Notes: generated by a model not told the origin, from the letters alone. Shown: positions 29,487 to 41,439, counted from the first letter of the stretch. The stretch: 64,000 nt of DNA from Ralstonia sp. UNC404CL21Col (GCF_000620465.1 NZ_KK211140.1:685964-749963), one strand, 5' to 3'. A program made the numbers and translations.

Positions 29487-31010
29487 TCAGCCTGCCGCGA
29501 CCGGAATCTTGCCGATCTTGGCCTGCCATTCCGCCGGGCCGGTCTTGTGGACCGACGTGCCTGAGCTGTCCACGGCGACGGTGACCGGCATGTCCTTCAC
29601 ATCGAATTCGTAGATGGCTTCCATGCCCAGGTCTTCGAACGCCAGCACCTTCGAGCCGCGGATGGCCTTCGACACCAGGTACGCCGCGCCGCCCACGGCC
29701 ATCAGGTAAGCCGACTTGTGCTTCTTGATGGATTCGATGGCGACCGGGCCGCGCTCGGCCTTGCCCACCATGGCGATCAGGCCCGTCTGGGCGAGCATCG
29801 TCTCGGTGAACTTGTCCATGCGCGTGGCCGTGGTCGGGCCTGCCGGGCCGACGACTTCATCGCGCACCGGGTCGACCGGGCCGACGTAATAGATCACGCG
29901 GTTGGTGAAGTCGATCGGCAGCTTCTCGCCCTTGGCGAGCATGTCGGCGATGCGCTTGTGTGCGGCGTCGCGACCGGTCAGCATCTTCCCGTTGAGCAGC
30001 AGCGTCTGGCCCGGCTTCCACGAGGCGACTTCTTCCGGCGTGAGCGCGTTCAGGTCGACGCGCTTAGACGTTTCCGTGTTCGGTGCCCACTCGACCTTCG
30101 GCCATTGCGACAGGTCCGGCGCTTCCAGCTTGGCAACGCCGCTGCCGTCCAGCGTGAAGTGCGCGTGACGCGTGGCGGCGCAGTTCGGGATCATGGCGAC
30201 CGGCAGATTGGCTGCGTGGGTCGGGTAGTCCAGGATCTTCACGTCGAGCACGGTGGCCAGGCCGCCCAGGCCCTGCGCGCCAATGCCCAGCGCGTTGACC
30301 TTCTCATACAGCTCGATGCGCAGTTCTTCTGCGCGGTTGCTCGGGCCGCGGGCGATCAGGTCTTGAATGTCGATCGGCTCCATCAGGGCTTCCTTGGCCA
30401 GCAGCATGGCCTTTTCAGCCGTGCCGCCAATGCCGATGCCCAGCATGCCCGGCGGGCACCAGCCGGCGCCCATGGTCGGCACGGTCTTGAGCACCCAGTC
30501 GACGATCGAATCCGACGGATTCAGCATCACGAACTTCGACTTGGCTTCCGAGCCGCCGCCCTTGGCCGCGACGATCACGTCCACCGTGTCGCCCGGCACG
30601 ATCGACATGTTGATCACGGCCGGGGTGTTGTCTTTCGTGTTGGTGCGCTTGCCGGCCGGATCAGCCAGCACGCTTGCGCGCAGCTTGTTGTCGACGTCGT
30701 TGTACGCGCGGCGCACGCCTTCGTTGACCATGTCTTCCAGGCTCATCGTGGCGCCGTCCCAGCGCACGTTCATGCCGACCTTCAGGAACACGGTGACGAT
30801 GCCGGTGTCCTGGCAGATCGGGCGCTTGCCTTCGGCGCACATGCGGCTGTTGGTCAGGATCTGCGCGATGGCATCCTTGGCCGCCGGGCTCTGCTCCTGC
30901 TCATAGGCGCGGCCCAGAGCAGTGATGTAGTCCATCGGGTGGTAATAGCTGATGTACTGCAGCGCGTCGGCGACGCTCTGGATGAGGTCTTCTTGACGAA
31001 TGACGGTCAT
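29487..31010 (-). CDS. class I (iron-sulfur) fumarate hydratase
   Basis: Interconverts fumarate and malate in the TCA cycle using an oxygen-sensitive 4Fe-4S cluster. 507 residues, with N- and C-terminal class I domains fused. Likely cluster cysteines are C66 (RPICQDTG), C185 (GAGWCPPGM) and C277 (MIPNCAATRH). It pairs with dctA nearby in substrate terms, and with murI downstream as an odd but tight operon. Confidence 0.95.
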   Translation of the reverse strand: MTVIRQEDLIQSVADALQYISYYHPMDYITALGRAYEQEQSPAAKDAIAQILTNSRMCAEGKRPICQDTGIVTVFLKVGMNVRWDGATMSLEDMVNEGVRRAYNDVDNKLRASVLADPAGKRTNTKDNTPAVINMSIVPGDTVDVIVAAKGGGSEAKSKFVMLNPSDSIVDWVLKTVPTMGAGWCPPGMLGIGIGGTAEKAMLLAKEALMEPIDIQDLIARGPSNRAEELRIELYEKVNALGIGAQGLGGLATVLDVKILDYPTHAANLPVAMIPNCAATRHAHFTLDGSGVAKLEAPDLSQWPKVEWAPNTETSKRVDLNALTPEEVASWKPGQTLLLNGKMLTGRDAAHKRIADMLAKGEKLPIDFTNRVIYYVGPVDPVRDEVVGPAGPTTATRMDKFTETMLAQTGLIAMVGKAERGPVAIESIKKHKSAYLMAVGGAAYLVSKAIRGSKVLAFEDLGMEAIYEFDVKDMPVTVAVDSSGTSVHKTGPAEWQAKIGKIPVAAG

Positions 31011-31199
31011 GGTGGGGGACCAACGTATAGGAATGAAAAGCCGGTGCGGCAGGGCAGTGGTCGGTGACTTTCACTCCCTGCCCGTGACCTGGACGGCGGG
31101 CGCCGCAGGCTCAGAACAGCCTGAGATCATACACCCAATGTCGGGCGCGGATTGTCCGAGCGCGTTCGTCGGAATCGCCGCGCCAACAAGGGCACAGCG

Positions 31200-31739
31200 T
31201 CAATGTGCGTCGGCAGCCTCGCCGTGCGGATGCGCGTGCGAAACGATGCGGTCCACCCACGCCATCACCAGCGCAGACACCAGGAACGCCACGTGGATCG
31301 CCACCTGCCACAGGATCGTGTGCGTGTCTTTCTGCGCCGCATCGATGAACGTCTTGAGCAGGTGGATCGACGAGATGCTGATCAGCGCCATCGACAGCTT
31401 CACCTTGAGCACGCCCGCGTTGACGTGGTCCAGCCATTCGGGCTCGTCTTCGTGGCCCTCGATGCCGAGCTTGGACACGAAGATGTCGTACCCGCCGATG
31501 ATCACCATGATCAGCAGGTTGGAGATCATCACCACGTCGATCAGGCCCAGCACGGCCAGCATGATCTTGGTTTCGTCCATGTCGCCCAGGTGCGAAACCA
31601 GGTGCCACACCTCGACGACGAAGAGGTACACATACGCTGCCTGGGCGATGATCAGCCCCAGGTAAAGCGGCAGTTGCAGCCAGCGGGAAAAGAAAATCAG
31701 GCGCGGAATTGGGCGCAGCGGAGCGATGGGCGACTTCAT
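31200..31739 (-). CDS. YqhA/TIGR00645-type inner-membrane protein
   Basis: 179 residues with three or four membrane spans ([37 protein letters not shown]). Family-typical length and the [10 protein letters not shown] segment are present. Function unknown across the family. The C-terminal [12 protein letters not shown] is histidine-rich. Monocistronic by spacing (189 bases to fumarase). Confidence 0.88.
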   Translation of the reverse strand: MKSPIAPLRPIPRLIFFSRWLQLPLYLGLIIAQAAYVYLFVVEVWHLVSHLGDMDETKIMLAVLGLIDVVMISNLLIMVIIGGYDIFVSKLGIEGHEDEPEWLDHVNAGVLKVKLSMALISISSIHLLKTFIDAAQKDTHTILWQVAIHVAFLVSALVMAWVDRIVSHAHPHGEAADAH

Positions 31740-31828
31740 GGGCAGGACAGGCGAGTGGTCGAAAAACCGCGTGATTGTAACGGTCCGTGATTGCGGAATC
31801 GCTTACCGGAAAACGCGAGTGACGCGCT

Positions 31829-32800
31829 TCATTCCCGGTCCAGCGACGGATCCAGCGGGTCCAGCGGATCGGCCGCGCGACCGCGCTGGCGCCCCCGCTG
31901 TATCGGCTGGCGTGGCCGCGCCGGCCAGCTCGCCACGAGAATGCCCGCCACCACGCATGCCAGCGCGATGCCGTGCGGCCACCCCGGCGTTTCTTCCAGT
32001 GCGACGATGCCGTACGTGGCAGCCGCAATCGGCAGCACGGAGGTGAACACGCCTGCAAGGTGAGCGGGCACGTGGCGAATGCCCTTCATCCACAGCCAGA
32101 ACGAGAAGATGCTGGCCGACAGCGCATACCAAAGCACCAGGCCCCAGATCGGCAACGGCACGCCGGACAGATCGAAGGTGAGCAGCGGCACCAATCCCAG
32201 CGGCAGCATCAGCAGGCCGCCGATCAGGTGCGTGTACGCGCAGATCTCGATGGCGGGCAACGTTTGCGTCAGGCGCCGCGACAGGATCACGTAGATCGAC
32301 TCGCATAGCACCGCGCCCATCACCAGCGCATTGCCCAGCAACGCCTGCGCGGCATCGGCGGGCGCAGCGCCCGAAGATTCGCCGCCGCGGTAGGCGTTGA
32401 GGATCGCGACGCCGGCCACCGCCAGCACCACCGACGCCAGCGTCCGCCCCGAAGGCTTTTCACGCAGCACCAGCCACGACAGCAGCGCCACCGCGGCTGG
32501 AATCGTGCTGGTGATGATGCCCGCGGCCAGCGCCGAGGTCAGCCGCACGCCGTTCAGCATCAGCAGCGTGAAACCGAACGTACCGAAGAAGGCCTGGAGG
32601 AACAGGTTGGTCCACTCGCCGCGCGTCACGCGGCGCATGCGCGCGGGCTTGTACCAGGGCGCCATGCAGACGATGGCAATCAGGAAACGCAGCAACGCAA
32701 ACAGCATCACCGGCATGACGGCGACGATCGATTTACCGAAACCGACGTTGCTGCCGACCAATGCCATGGCAGCAATCAGGAAAAGGGCGTGGATGGGCAC
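31829..32800 (-). CDS. EamA/DMT family transporter
   Basis: 323 residues, ten predicted spans in two EamA repeats (second begins near ALLGNALVMGAVLCES). The C-terminus is arginine-rich and cytoplasmic. Likely a metabolite exporter of the RhaT/YdcZ type; substrate unknown. Divergent from acs. Confidence 0.88.
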   Translation of the reverse strand: MPIHALFLIAAMALVGSNVGFGKSIVAVMPVMLFALLRFLIAIVCMAPWYKPARMRRVTRGEWTNLFLQAFFGTFGFTLLMLNGVRLTSALAAGIITSTIPAAVALLSWLVLREKPSGRTLASVVLAVAGVAILNAYRGGESSGAAPADAAQALLGNALVMGAVLCESIYVILSRRLTQTLPAIEICAYTHLIGGLLMLPLGLVPLLTFDLSGVPLPIWGLVLWYALSASIFSFWLWMKGIRHVPAHLAGVFTSVLPIAAATYGIVALEETPGWPHGIALACVVAGILVASWPARPRQPIQRGRQRGRAADPLDPLDPSLDRE

Positions 32801-33003
32801 GATGAGAATTCAGTGGAAACCGGCACGGGACGCGGCTCTTTGGCCGGTTATGTTGCGTTGCGATGCGTGCCGTAACAAGAAGTGACGCATTATAGTAATG
32901 CCCTTCACGTCGGTTTGCGGCGTAGAAATGCGTAAGGCTGGAGTCAGGTCAGCCCCTTAGATTCGCCGCAAAACGACTACAGACATCGCTATCAGGAGAC
33001 ACC

Positions 33004-34986
<1,983 letters not shown>

Positions 34987-35008
34987 CTGCCAGCGCTGGC
35001 CGCCGATC

Positions 35009-37072
35009 TTGGCCATCGACACCCAACAAGACAGCCGCTTCCGCAAGCGGCTGTTTCTGTATTACGGGCTCTATACCGCGGGGCTGCTGCTCTTCATCGT
35101 GATGATGGGCGCGATCGAGCACGTGCGCGGGCCCGGCGTGTGGCTTGGCTATGTGTTCCTGTTTGTCACCATCGCCATCTATGCATGCATCGGGCTGATC
35201 TGCCGCACGGCCGATCTCACCGAATATTACGTGGCGGGGCGCCGCGTGCCGGCGTTTTTCAACGGCATGGCGACTGCAGCCGACTGGATGAGTGCTGCCT
35301 CGTTCATCGGCCTGGCGGGCATCGTGTTTGCCTCAGGCTATGAGGGGCTCGCCTACGTAATGGGCTGGACGGGCGGCTACTGCCTCGTCGCTTTCCTGCT
35401 GGCGCCTTACCTGCGCAAGTTCGGTGGTTACACGGTGCCGGATTTCCTGGCCAACCGCTATGGCAACGGAGAGCGCGGCGGCAGCTCGGTCGTGCGCGGC
35501 ATCGCGGTGCTGGGCGCGACGCTGTGTTCCTTCGTCTACCTTGTCGCGCAGATCCAGGGTGTCGGGCTGGTCGTCACGCGCTTTATCGGCGTCGAGTTTT
35601 CGGTGGGCGTGTTCTTCGGGCTGGCGGGCATTCTGGTGTGCTCGTTCCTGGGTGGCATGCGCGCCGTGACGTGGACCCAGGTGGCACAGTACATCATCAT
35701 GATCGTGTCGTTCCTGGGCGTCGTGGGGATCATCGGCTGGCATCGGTATCACGATCCGGTGCCGCAGTTGTCGACGGGCCGCCTGCTGGTGCAGATCGAG
35801 AAAGAGGAGCGGCGCATCGCGCACGACCCTGCCGAGCAGCACGTGCGCGATCACTTTCTGAACGAAGCCCAGGCGCTGCAGGAGCGAATCTCGCAGTTGC
35901 CGCAGTCGTTCGACCATGCGCGTGAAGCGCTGAATGCGCAGCTCAAACTGGCACGCGAACGCAATGCGCCGCTGCGTGAGATCAAGGCGCTGGAGCGCGA
36001 GCGCGAAGAGTTTCCGCCCGATGCAGCCACCGCGTCGATCCTGTGGAACCAGCAACGAGAAGACGCACTGGCGCGCAGCCGCATGGCACCGCCATCCACC
36101 GAGCCGTTTCCGTCTGCATCAGAAAACGAGCGCGGCACCGAACGGCTGAACTTCGTGCTGCTAGTGTTCTGCCTGATGGTCGGCACGGCCAGCCTGCCGC
36201 ACATCCTCACGCGCTTTCACACCACGCCGTCGGTGCGTGAGACACGCAACTCAGTGAGCTGGACGCTCGTCTTCGTGGCGCTGCTGTATGTGTCGGCGCC
36301 GGCGCTGGCGGCGCTCGTCAAGCTTGATCTGCTGCAGCACCTGGTGGGTGCGCCGTTTGCCGACCTCCCGCAGTGGATCGTGCCTTGGCGCAAGGTCGAC
36401 CCGCCTGTGTTTGCGCTGCATGACATCAACGGCGACGGCATCGTGCAATGGGCCGAGGTGATGATGCAGCCCGACATGATCGTGCTGGCCGCCCCGGAGA
36501 TTGCGGGGCTGCCCTACGTGCTGTCCGGGTTGATTGCGGCCGGTGCGCTGGCCGCGGCACTGTCGACGGCCGACGGCCTGCTGCTGACCATTGCCAACGC
36601 GCTGTCGCACGACGTGTACTTCCACATGATCGACAACACGGCGAGCCACCAGCGGCGTGTCACGAGCGCGAAGGTCGTGCTGCTGGGCGTGGCATTGCTG
36701 GCGGCCTATGTGACGTCATTGAAGCCGGGCAACATCCTCTTCCTGGTCGGCGCGGCCTTCTCATTGGCGGCGTCGTGCTTCTTCCCGGTACTGGTGCTGG
36801 GCGTGTTCTGGAAGCGCACCAACCGCGCCGGCGCCATCGCGGGCATGCTCACAGGGCTTGCCGTGAGCGTGTACTACATCATCGCCAACTACCCGTTCTT
36901 CACGCGCATGACTGGCGTGCTGGGCCAGCCGTGGTTTGGCGTGGATCCGATCGCCTCCGGGGCGTTCGGCGTACCGGCCGGGTTTGTGGCGGCGATTGTC
37001 GTGAGCCTGCTGACCAAGCCGAACCGGCCGGTGGTCGACAAACTCGTCGGCTACATTCGCGACCCGCTGTAA
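35009..37072 (+). CDS. large sodium:solute symporter (VC_2705-type, acetate permease-like)
   Basis: 687 residues, SSS family. N-terminal RTADLTEYYVAGRRVPAFF and ALSTADGLLLTIANALSHD are family core motifs. Two insertions set this subfamily apart: a charged coiled-coil region about 261-361 and a calcium-type EF-hand loop DINGDGIVQWAE at 472-483. Start is a TTG 22 bases after acs. Probably imports acetate or another short acid together with Acs; inferred from linkage. Confidence 0.92.
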   Translation: MAIDTQQDSRFRKRLFLYYGLYTAGLLLFIVMMGAIEHVRGPGVWLGYVFLFVTIAIYACIGLICRTADLTEYYVAGRRVPAFFNGMATAADWMSAASFIGLAGIVFASGYEGLAYVMGWTGGYCLVAFLLAPYLRKFGGYTVPDFLANRYGNGERGGSSVVRGIAVLGATLCSFVYLVAQIQGVGLVVTRFIGVEFSVGVFFGLAGILVCSFLGGMRAVTWTQVAQYIIMIVSFLGVVGIIGWHRYHDPVPQLSTGRLLVQIEKEERRIAHDPAEQHVRDHFLNEAQALQERISQLPQSFDHAREALNAQLKLARERNAPLREIKALEREREEFPPDAATASILWNQQREDALARSRMAPPSTEPFPSASENERGTERLNFVLLVFCLMVGTASLPHILTRFHTTPSVRETRNSVSWTLVFVALLYVSAPALAALVKLDLLQHLVGAPFADLPQWIVPWRKVDPPVFALHDINGDGIVQWAEVMMQPDMIVLAAPEIAGLPYVLSGLIAAGALAAALSTADGLLLTIANALSHDVYFHMIDNTASHQRRVTSAKVVLLGVALLAAYVTSLKPGNILFLVGAAFSLAASCFFPVLVLGVFWKRTNRAGAIAGMLTGLAVSVYYIIANYPFFTRMTGVLGQPWFGVDPIASGAFGVPAGFVAAIVVSLLTKPNRPVVDKLVGYIRDPL

Positions 37073-37097
37073 AAAAACCGGCTCCCGACGAGCCGGC
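37073..37097 (-). terminator. terminator for the DUF4239 operon
   Basis: Minus strand: CCGGCTC/GAGCCGG stem, 5-base loop, then seven T. It also lies right after the symporter stop codon. Confidence 0.85.
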
Positions 37098-37195
37098 AAA
37101 GGGCAGGGCCGAAGTGTGGGGCTCCGGCCCTTGGGGCTGACCTCTCCCGCCAGCCCGCATCGCGAGTCCGGGCGGCGCGGCGAAGTGGCGCGCGC

Positions 37196-37999
37196 TCAGT
37201 CCGGTAACGGATGGATCTGCGGCTTGTCGTTCGAGAGCGTCTGGATGGCCCGCTCGAGCGGCGCGGCACTGACGCTGACTTCGCCCGCAAACGGCCGGTC
37301 CACGGCCAGCACAAAAAAGAACGCCAGGCCCAGCGTGGTGGCCCACACCGCCACCAGCGCCATGTGAAAGCGCGTGGCCGGCAGCGCATAGAGCAGCACG
37401 AGCGACAAGCCGCTGGCGATCAACATCACGCCCCACAGCGTGGCGGGCATGGCGGCTTCCAGGTTCTGCAATCGTTTCTCCCGATGCTTCACCATCTCGT
37501 TGACGCGAGCGAGCACTTCGATCAGCAGCACGCGCTCGCGGTCGTCGCGCGGTGTGATGCGGTTGGCCGTGGCGAACATGCTGTTGAATGCGACCTCCGT
37601 GTCGGCATCCGGGCGCGCTTGCTGCTGCATGCTCGGCCATTCGTCATGGACGACGCGTTCCAGATACACGATCAGCTCGCGTCGCGCGGCAGCGGCGCTC
37701 GGGTGCGAGAACGCCGAGAGATCGCGGGCAAGTTCCGTGGCGCACGCAGCTTCGGCGGCCACGATGTCCGCGGCGGCTTGATAGGCGCCCCATACCGAGA
37801 TGGCCGAAAACGCGACCAGCAACGAGTTGATGGTGGTGACGGCCGTCATCATGGCGAGGGTCATGTTGCGCTGTTCGGCATCGAGCGTGACCGGAAAAAT
37901 GCATCGGAATAGCGCGTAGCCCGCCAACGCTACGAAGAGCGTCGCGAAGACGATGACCGCGCCCATTGCCCATGCGGGGATGTTGTAGAGGAACAGCAT
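37196..37999 (-). CDS. DUF4239-like membrane protein
   Basis: 267 residues. Two N-terminal membrane spans (WAMGAVIVFATLFVALAGYA; TTINSLLVAFSAISVWGAY) and two near the C-terminus (LWGVMLIASGLSLVLLY), with a helical domain between. This matches the bestrophin-like DUF4239 layout. Start is the ATG 4 bases after the upstream gene. Function unknown; an ion channel-like role is conceivable. Confidence 0.75.
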   Translation of the reverse strand: MLFLYNIPAWAMGAVIVFATLFVALAGYALFRCIFPVTLDAEQRNMTLAMMTAVTTINSLLVAFSAISVWGAYQAAADIVAAEAACATELARDLSAFSHPSAAAARRELIVYLERVVHDEWPSMQQQARPDADTEVAFNSMFATANRITPRDDRERVLLIEVLARVNEMVKHREKRLQNLEAAMPATLWGVMLIASGLSLVLLYALPATRFHMALVAVWATTLGLAFFFVLAVDRPFAGEVSVSAAPLERAIQTLSNDKPQIHPLPD

Positions 38000-38003
38000 G
38001 AGG

Positions 38004-39038
38004 TCACTCCTTGGAAGGGCTGCCGGCCGTGAGAGACGGCGATGGGGCCGCCGCCGGGTCGCTGGCGGCGAGCATGGCGCGCGTGAAGTCGGCCAGGCGC
38101 TTGCGCATCGCCTCGGGAGAGGCGGTGCCGTCAAACGACTGCTGCAGATCGATCAGGTTGGCGGCGAGTTCGCTTTGCCACTGCGTGCGCTCGCTGGCGG
38201 CACGGGCCCGGTAGGCCTGCATGGCGGCGTCGGCATCGGCGGAGCGATCGCCGCGCACGAGCGTTTCCAACGCATCCACCAGCCGCTGCAGCAGCCGGTG
38301 CACCGCCGTGGCAGAGAAGCCGCCCAGCATCGCCAGCGCCGGTTTGCCGAAGCTGTGCATGCTGCCCCGGTCAAACAATTGTGCGGGCAGCATCTCCACC
38401 AGGATCAATCCGGCAATCACCCCGAGGATCAACCGCGCGCAGTAGGAGGCGTCGTACTTCGGGTCGTACGTGGACGCGGCCACGTAGCGATGTGCCTGGA
38501 ACAGCGTGGCAAACGACGCGCCCAGCCCCGCGCAGAACAGCAGGAACAGCGTGTTCCATAGCAGGGGCGCGCCGTCCGAATCCAGAAAGCCCCGGTCGAT
38601 GTTCGCGCTCGATACATCGGGCGACATGCCCGTGGCAATCACGGCGATCAGGAAGACGATCGCGGCGCTGGTTAGCAGCCGGATCAACGGCACCGGGCCG
38701 AGCCACGGGAACGGATGATCGCTGCGATGCTGCGCGTCGAGCAGCGTGACGGCCTGCGGCGTGGCCGGTGCAATGGCGGCGGCAAGCTTGCGGTGGATGG
38801 CAGCCAGCGCGTGATGCGGTGTGGCATGCGCCGGCATCTGGCCGTCGATGAGCGCACCGAGCTGAGCGATGAGATCCGGCGCCACGGGCAGCCCGTGGTG
38901 CAGGGCGTAGCGCGCCATGGCCTCGCACTCTTCACGCAGTTGTTCAGCGAGGGCCGGACTGGGTTGGGGCCGCGTTTGTGGCTGCGGCTTTTGCACCGCG
39001 CGCAGCCGCAGCCACTGCGTGAGGGCGAGCGGGATCAT
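38004..39038 (-). CDS. hypothetical multi-span membrane protein, 344 residues
   Basis: Soluble N-terminal third (ALAEQLREECEAMARYAL), then four membrane segments (IRLLTSAAIVFLIAVIATG; TLFLLFCAGLGASFATLF; ARLILGVIAGLILVEML; a weaker one), then a C-terminal helical tail. No family recognised. It overlaps nothing and sits 4 bases before the DUF4239 gene, so the two are a translational pair and may form one complex. Confidence 0.7.
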   Translation of the reverse strand: MIPLALTQWLRLRAVQKPQPQTRPQPSPALAEQLREECEAMARYALHHGLPVAPDLIAQLGALIDGQMPAHATPHHALAAIHRKLAAAIAPATPQAVTLLDAQHRSDHPFPWLGPVPLIRLLTSAAIVFLIAVIATGMSPDVSSANIDRGFLDSDGAPLLWNTLFLLFCAGLGASFATLFQAHRYVAASTYDPKYDASYCARLILGVIAGLILVEMLPAQLFDRGSMHSFGKPALAMLGGFSATAVHRLLQRLVDALETLVRGDRSADADAAMQAYRARAASERTQWQSELAANLIDLQQSFDGTASPEAMRKRLADFTRAMLAASDPAAAPSPSLTAGSPSKE

Positions 39039-39353
39039 ACGGGCCTCCCGTGGCTGGCTGGCGTGTACGGCATGGCAGCGCCGAACGCGCTGCGCCGCAA
39101 GTCTGAGGTCTTGGCTTGCATGGTGACCTTCGTCGGCAGGGCGGGCCGTGCGCGGCCCGAGCTTGCTCCGTCAAGGGTGTTGGACGGGGCAAGTTCACTG
39201 TGCGTCGCGCGGGCAAGTCCGCCAATGCAGCGGAAGTCACGAACGACGGCCTAACGAAAGACACAGAACACAAAAAGAAAAAGCCCGCGGCCTTCCGGCG
39301 GCGGGCATAAGGACAACTTGGAGATGACGGCTACTACGGTAACTGTGCCCCGG
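39039..39353. other. intergenic region between the membrane pair and the chemoreceptor
   Basis: 315 bases. Contains the chemoreceptor terminator at about 39274-39306 and presumably the promoter of the membrane-protein pair. No supported gene. Confidence 0.55.
39274..39306 (-). terminator. terminator after the chemoreceptor gene
   Basis: Minus strand: GC-rich GCCCGC-type stem followed by TTTTTCTTTTTG. Confidence 0.78.
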
Positions 39354-40931
39354 TCAGGCGTGTACGGCGTGCGGATCGACGCGGAAGAACGACATCGTCG
39401 CGTTCAACTCCTGCCCCTGGTCCTGCAGCGATTGCGATGCGGCGGCGGCTTCTTCCACCAGCGCCGCATTGCGCTGCGTGACTTCATCCATTTGCGAGAT
39501 CGCCTGGTTGACCTGTTCGATGCCGCGCTTCTGCTCAACCGATGCGGCGGCAATCTCTTCCATGATGTGCGTGACGCGGGCCACCGCTTGTGTGACCTCC
39601 GTCATCGTCTCGCCGGCCTCGCCCGCCAGCGTGGAGCCGTCGTGAATGCGTTCCACCGACGAGGCGATCAGTTCCTTGATCTCCTTGGCCGCCGTTGACG
39701 AACGCTGCGCCAGGCTGCGCACTTCGCTGGCGACGACCGCAAAGCCGCGGCCTTGCTCGCCCGCACGTGCGGCCTCCACGGCGGCGTTCAACGCGAGGAT
39801 GTTGGTCTGAAACGCAATGCCTTCGATGATGCCGGTGATGTCTGCAATCTTGCTCGAGCGCTCGCTGATGTCGTGCATGGTCGATACGACTTGACCAACG
39901 ACCGTGCTGCCCTTGAGCGCTACTTCCGACGCGGTGGAGGCGAGCGCGGTGGCGTGCTGTGCATTCTCGGCGTTCTGCTTCACGGTGGACGTCAGCTCTT
40001 CCATGCTGGCCGCCGTTTCCTGCAGCGACGAGGCCTGCGCTTCGGTGCGCTGGCTCAGGTCGGCATTGCCGGCGGCAATCTGTTTGGCGGCGCCCGCGAC
40101 GCTGCTGCTGCTGTCGCGCACCTTGTCGACGATCTCGGTCAGGCGGCCGTTCATGTCGCGCAGGGCGGAAAGCAGGTGGCTCGTTTCATCCTTGCCGCGC
40201 ACGTCGATGCGGCTGCTCAGGTCACCACGCGCCACCGTCCGGGCGACATCGACCGCCGTGCGGATCGGCTGCGTGATCGAACGCGTGATGACCATGCCGG
40301 CAATCACGGCCAGCAGCACCGCGCCGATCGACAAGCCGGTCAGCAGATTGCGCTGCGCGACGTACTGCGCGTCATACGCCTGCACGAGCTGCTCCTGACG
40401 TTCGTGCGTGTAGGTGGCATACGCGTCGGTGGTCTTGATGAGCGCTGCCAGCAGCGGGCGGCATTCGTTGTCCATCTTCTGGACGGCCTCGTCGCGTTTG
40501 CCGGCCAGTGCCAGCCCGAGGATGTCGGTGGCTACGGGGCCGTACTGCGCTTCCACGCGATTGATGTCTTGTACCAGCGAGCGCCCGCGGTCAGTTGCGT
40601 CCTTGGCGCTCGCGATCATGTCGTTGAGTTGCTTGAGCTTGTTCTTCACATCGTCGTGCGCGCGCAGGACTTCTGCCTTTTCCAGGTCCAGGTCTTTTTG
40701 CGTCACCACGAGAACCAGGTTGCGCGCGGCAATGGCGCGGCGGTCGACCGCCGTGCGCACGTCGTTGGCGACATCTGCGCGGGCGCTGATGCCGTGCACA
40801 TAGCTCGAGAATCCTTCGGTCGACTCGGACAGGGCCCGCAACGACATGCCCGATACCACGACAACAATGGCTGCCAGCACGCCAAAGCCCGTGGTGAGCT
40901 TGGCCTTGATGGTCATCTGGGAAAGGTTCAC
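39354..40931 (-). CDS. methyl-accepting chemotaxis protein
   Basis: 525 residues. First span about 13-35, a four-helix-bundle sensor to about 190, second span about 192-212 ([19 protein letters not shown]), HAMP, then the signalling domain with the conserved tip [20 protein letters not shown]. No C-terminal CheR-binding NWETF-type pentapeptide; it ends in DPHAVHA. The ligand is unknown. Start is a GTG with GGAGG 6 bases upstream. A sigma-28-like promoter lies about 85 bases upstream. Confidence 0.94.
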   Translation of the reverse strand: MNLSQMTIKAKLTTGFGVLAAIVVVVSGMSLRALSESTEGFSSYVHGISARADVANDVRTAVDRRAIAARNLVLVVTQKDLDLEKAEVLRAHDDVKNKLKQLNDMIASAKDATDRGRSLVQDINRVEAQYGPVATDILGLALAGKRDEAVQKMDNECRPLLAALIKTTDAYATYTHERQEQLVQAYDAQYVAQRNLLTGLSIGAVLLAVIAGMVITRSITQPIRTAVDVARTVARGDLSSRIDVRGKDETSHLLSALRDMNGRLTEIVDKVRDSSSSVAGAAKQIAAGNADLSQRTEAQASSLQETAASMEELTSTVKQNAENAQHATALASTASEVALKGSTVVGQVVSTMHDISERSSKIADITGIIEGIAFQTNILALNAAVEAARAGEQGRGFAVVASEVRSLAQRSSTAAKEIKELIASSVERIHDGSTLAGEAGETMTEVTQAVARVTHIMEEIAAASVEQKRGIEQVNQAISQMDEVTQRNAALVEEAAAASQSLQDQGQELNATMSFFRVDPHAVHA

Positions 40932-41013
40932 AGCGTCCTCCGGTTTGCTGAATGAATTGAGATGAGGTCGCGCACCGGAGCGGCTCGAAAAGGACGGTCG
41001 ACGACCACGTTTG

Positions 41014-41039
41014 TTATAGGCAAGGTGCTGCGCACTTGA
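41014..41039 (-). promoter_or_regulatory. sigma-28-like promoter for the chemoreceptor
   Basis: Minus strand: TCAAGTGC, 10 bases, GCCTATAA, against the flagellar pattern TAAAGTTT-N11-GCCGATAA. The -10 element matches 7 of 8; the spacer is one base short. Confidence 0.5.
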
Positions 41040-41056
41040 GGAAGATGCAGGTTATG

Positions 41057-41284
41057 TCATGGTGTGACCGAATCATCCTTGTCCGATTTTCCGGTCTCCA
41101 CGGGGTTATCGGCATTCAAAAGAAAATCCTGAATAACTTTCTCATGCGCGTTTTTACTTAATGCATGCGGGGGGATTGTTTTGCCGGTGAAACCTTGTGT
41201 GGCAAGGGCTGGCTTTCCATCATTTCGAATCGTGCGATGGATTATGCGGACCGGGTGACGCCAACGTTTTCCTACCGTATTCAA
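41057..41284 (-). CDS. possible 75-residue protein in the AT-rich patch
   Basis: Lys/Asn/Asp-rich, no membrane span, ends DKDDSVTP. Codon use is unlike the neighbours (AAA, AAT, TTA-type codons). No clear ribosome site and no recognised family. It could be an orphan gene of foreign origin or noise. Confidence 0.25.
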   Translation of the reverse strand: MNTVGKRWRHPVRIIHRTIRNDGKPALATQGFTGKTIPPHALSKNAHEKVIQDFLLNADNPVETGKSDKDDSVTP

Positions 41285-41394
41285 GTTATTTAATGTCAGT
41301 TATCCGTGTTTATCTTCGCATCACTTGCTGTGCGTAGTTTTACGTATGGAATTAGCCCGCTAGGTAATTTGGTGGTGTCGGGTGTGTAAAGAAA

Positions 41395-41416
41395 ACGGCC
41401 CGCCGAAGCGGGCCGT
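41395..41416 (-). terminator. terminator after the CocE-type gene
   Basis: Minus strand: a 9-base stem (ACGGCCCGC with GCGGGCCGT), TTCG tetraloop, then TTTTCTTT. Confidence 0.9.
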
Positions 41417-41439
41417 GTGATTGCCTGAAGCGGCTTTTG

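Larger units (their letters stand above)
40932..41439. other. AT-rich intergenic patch
   Basis: 508 bases between the chemoreceptor and the CocE-type gene. The part 41040-41400 is visibly AT-richer than the rest of the window. It contains a 75-codon open frame (41057-41284, minus), a sigma-28-like site and the CocE-gene terminator. It may be a remnant of acquired DNA. Confidence 0.55.
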
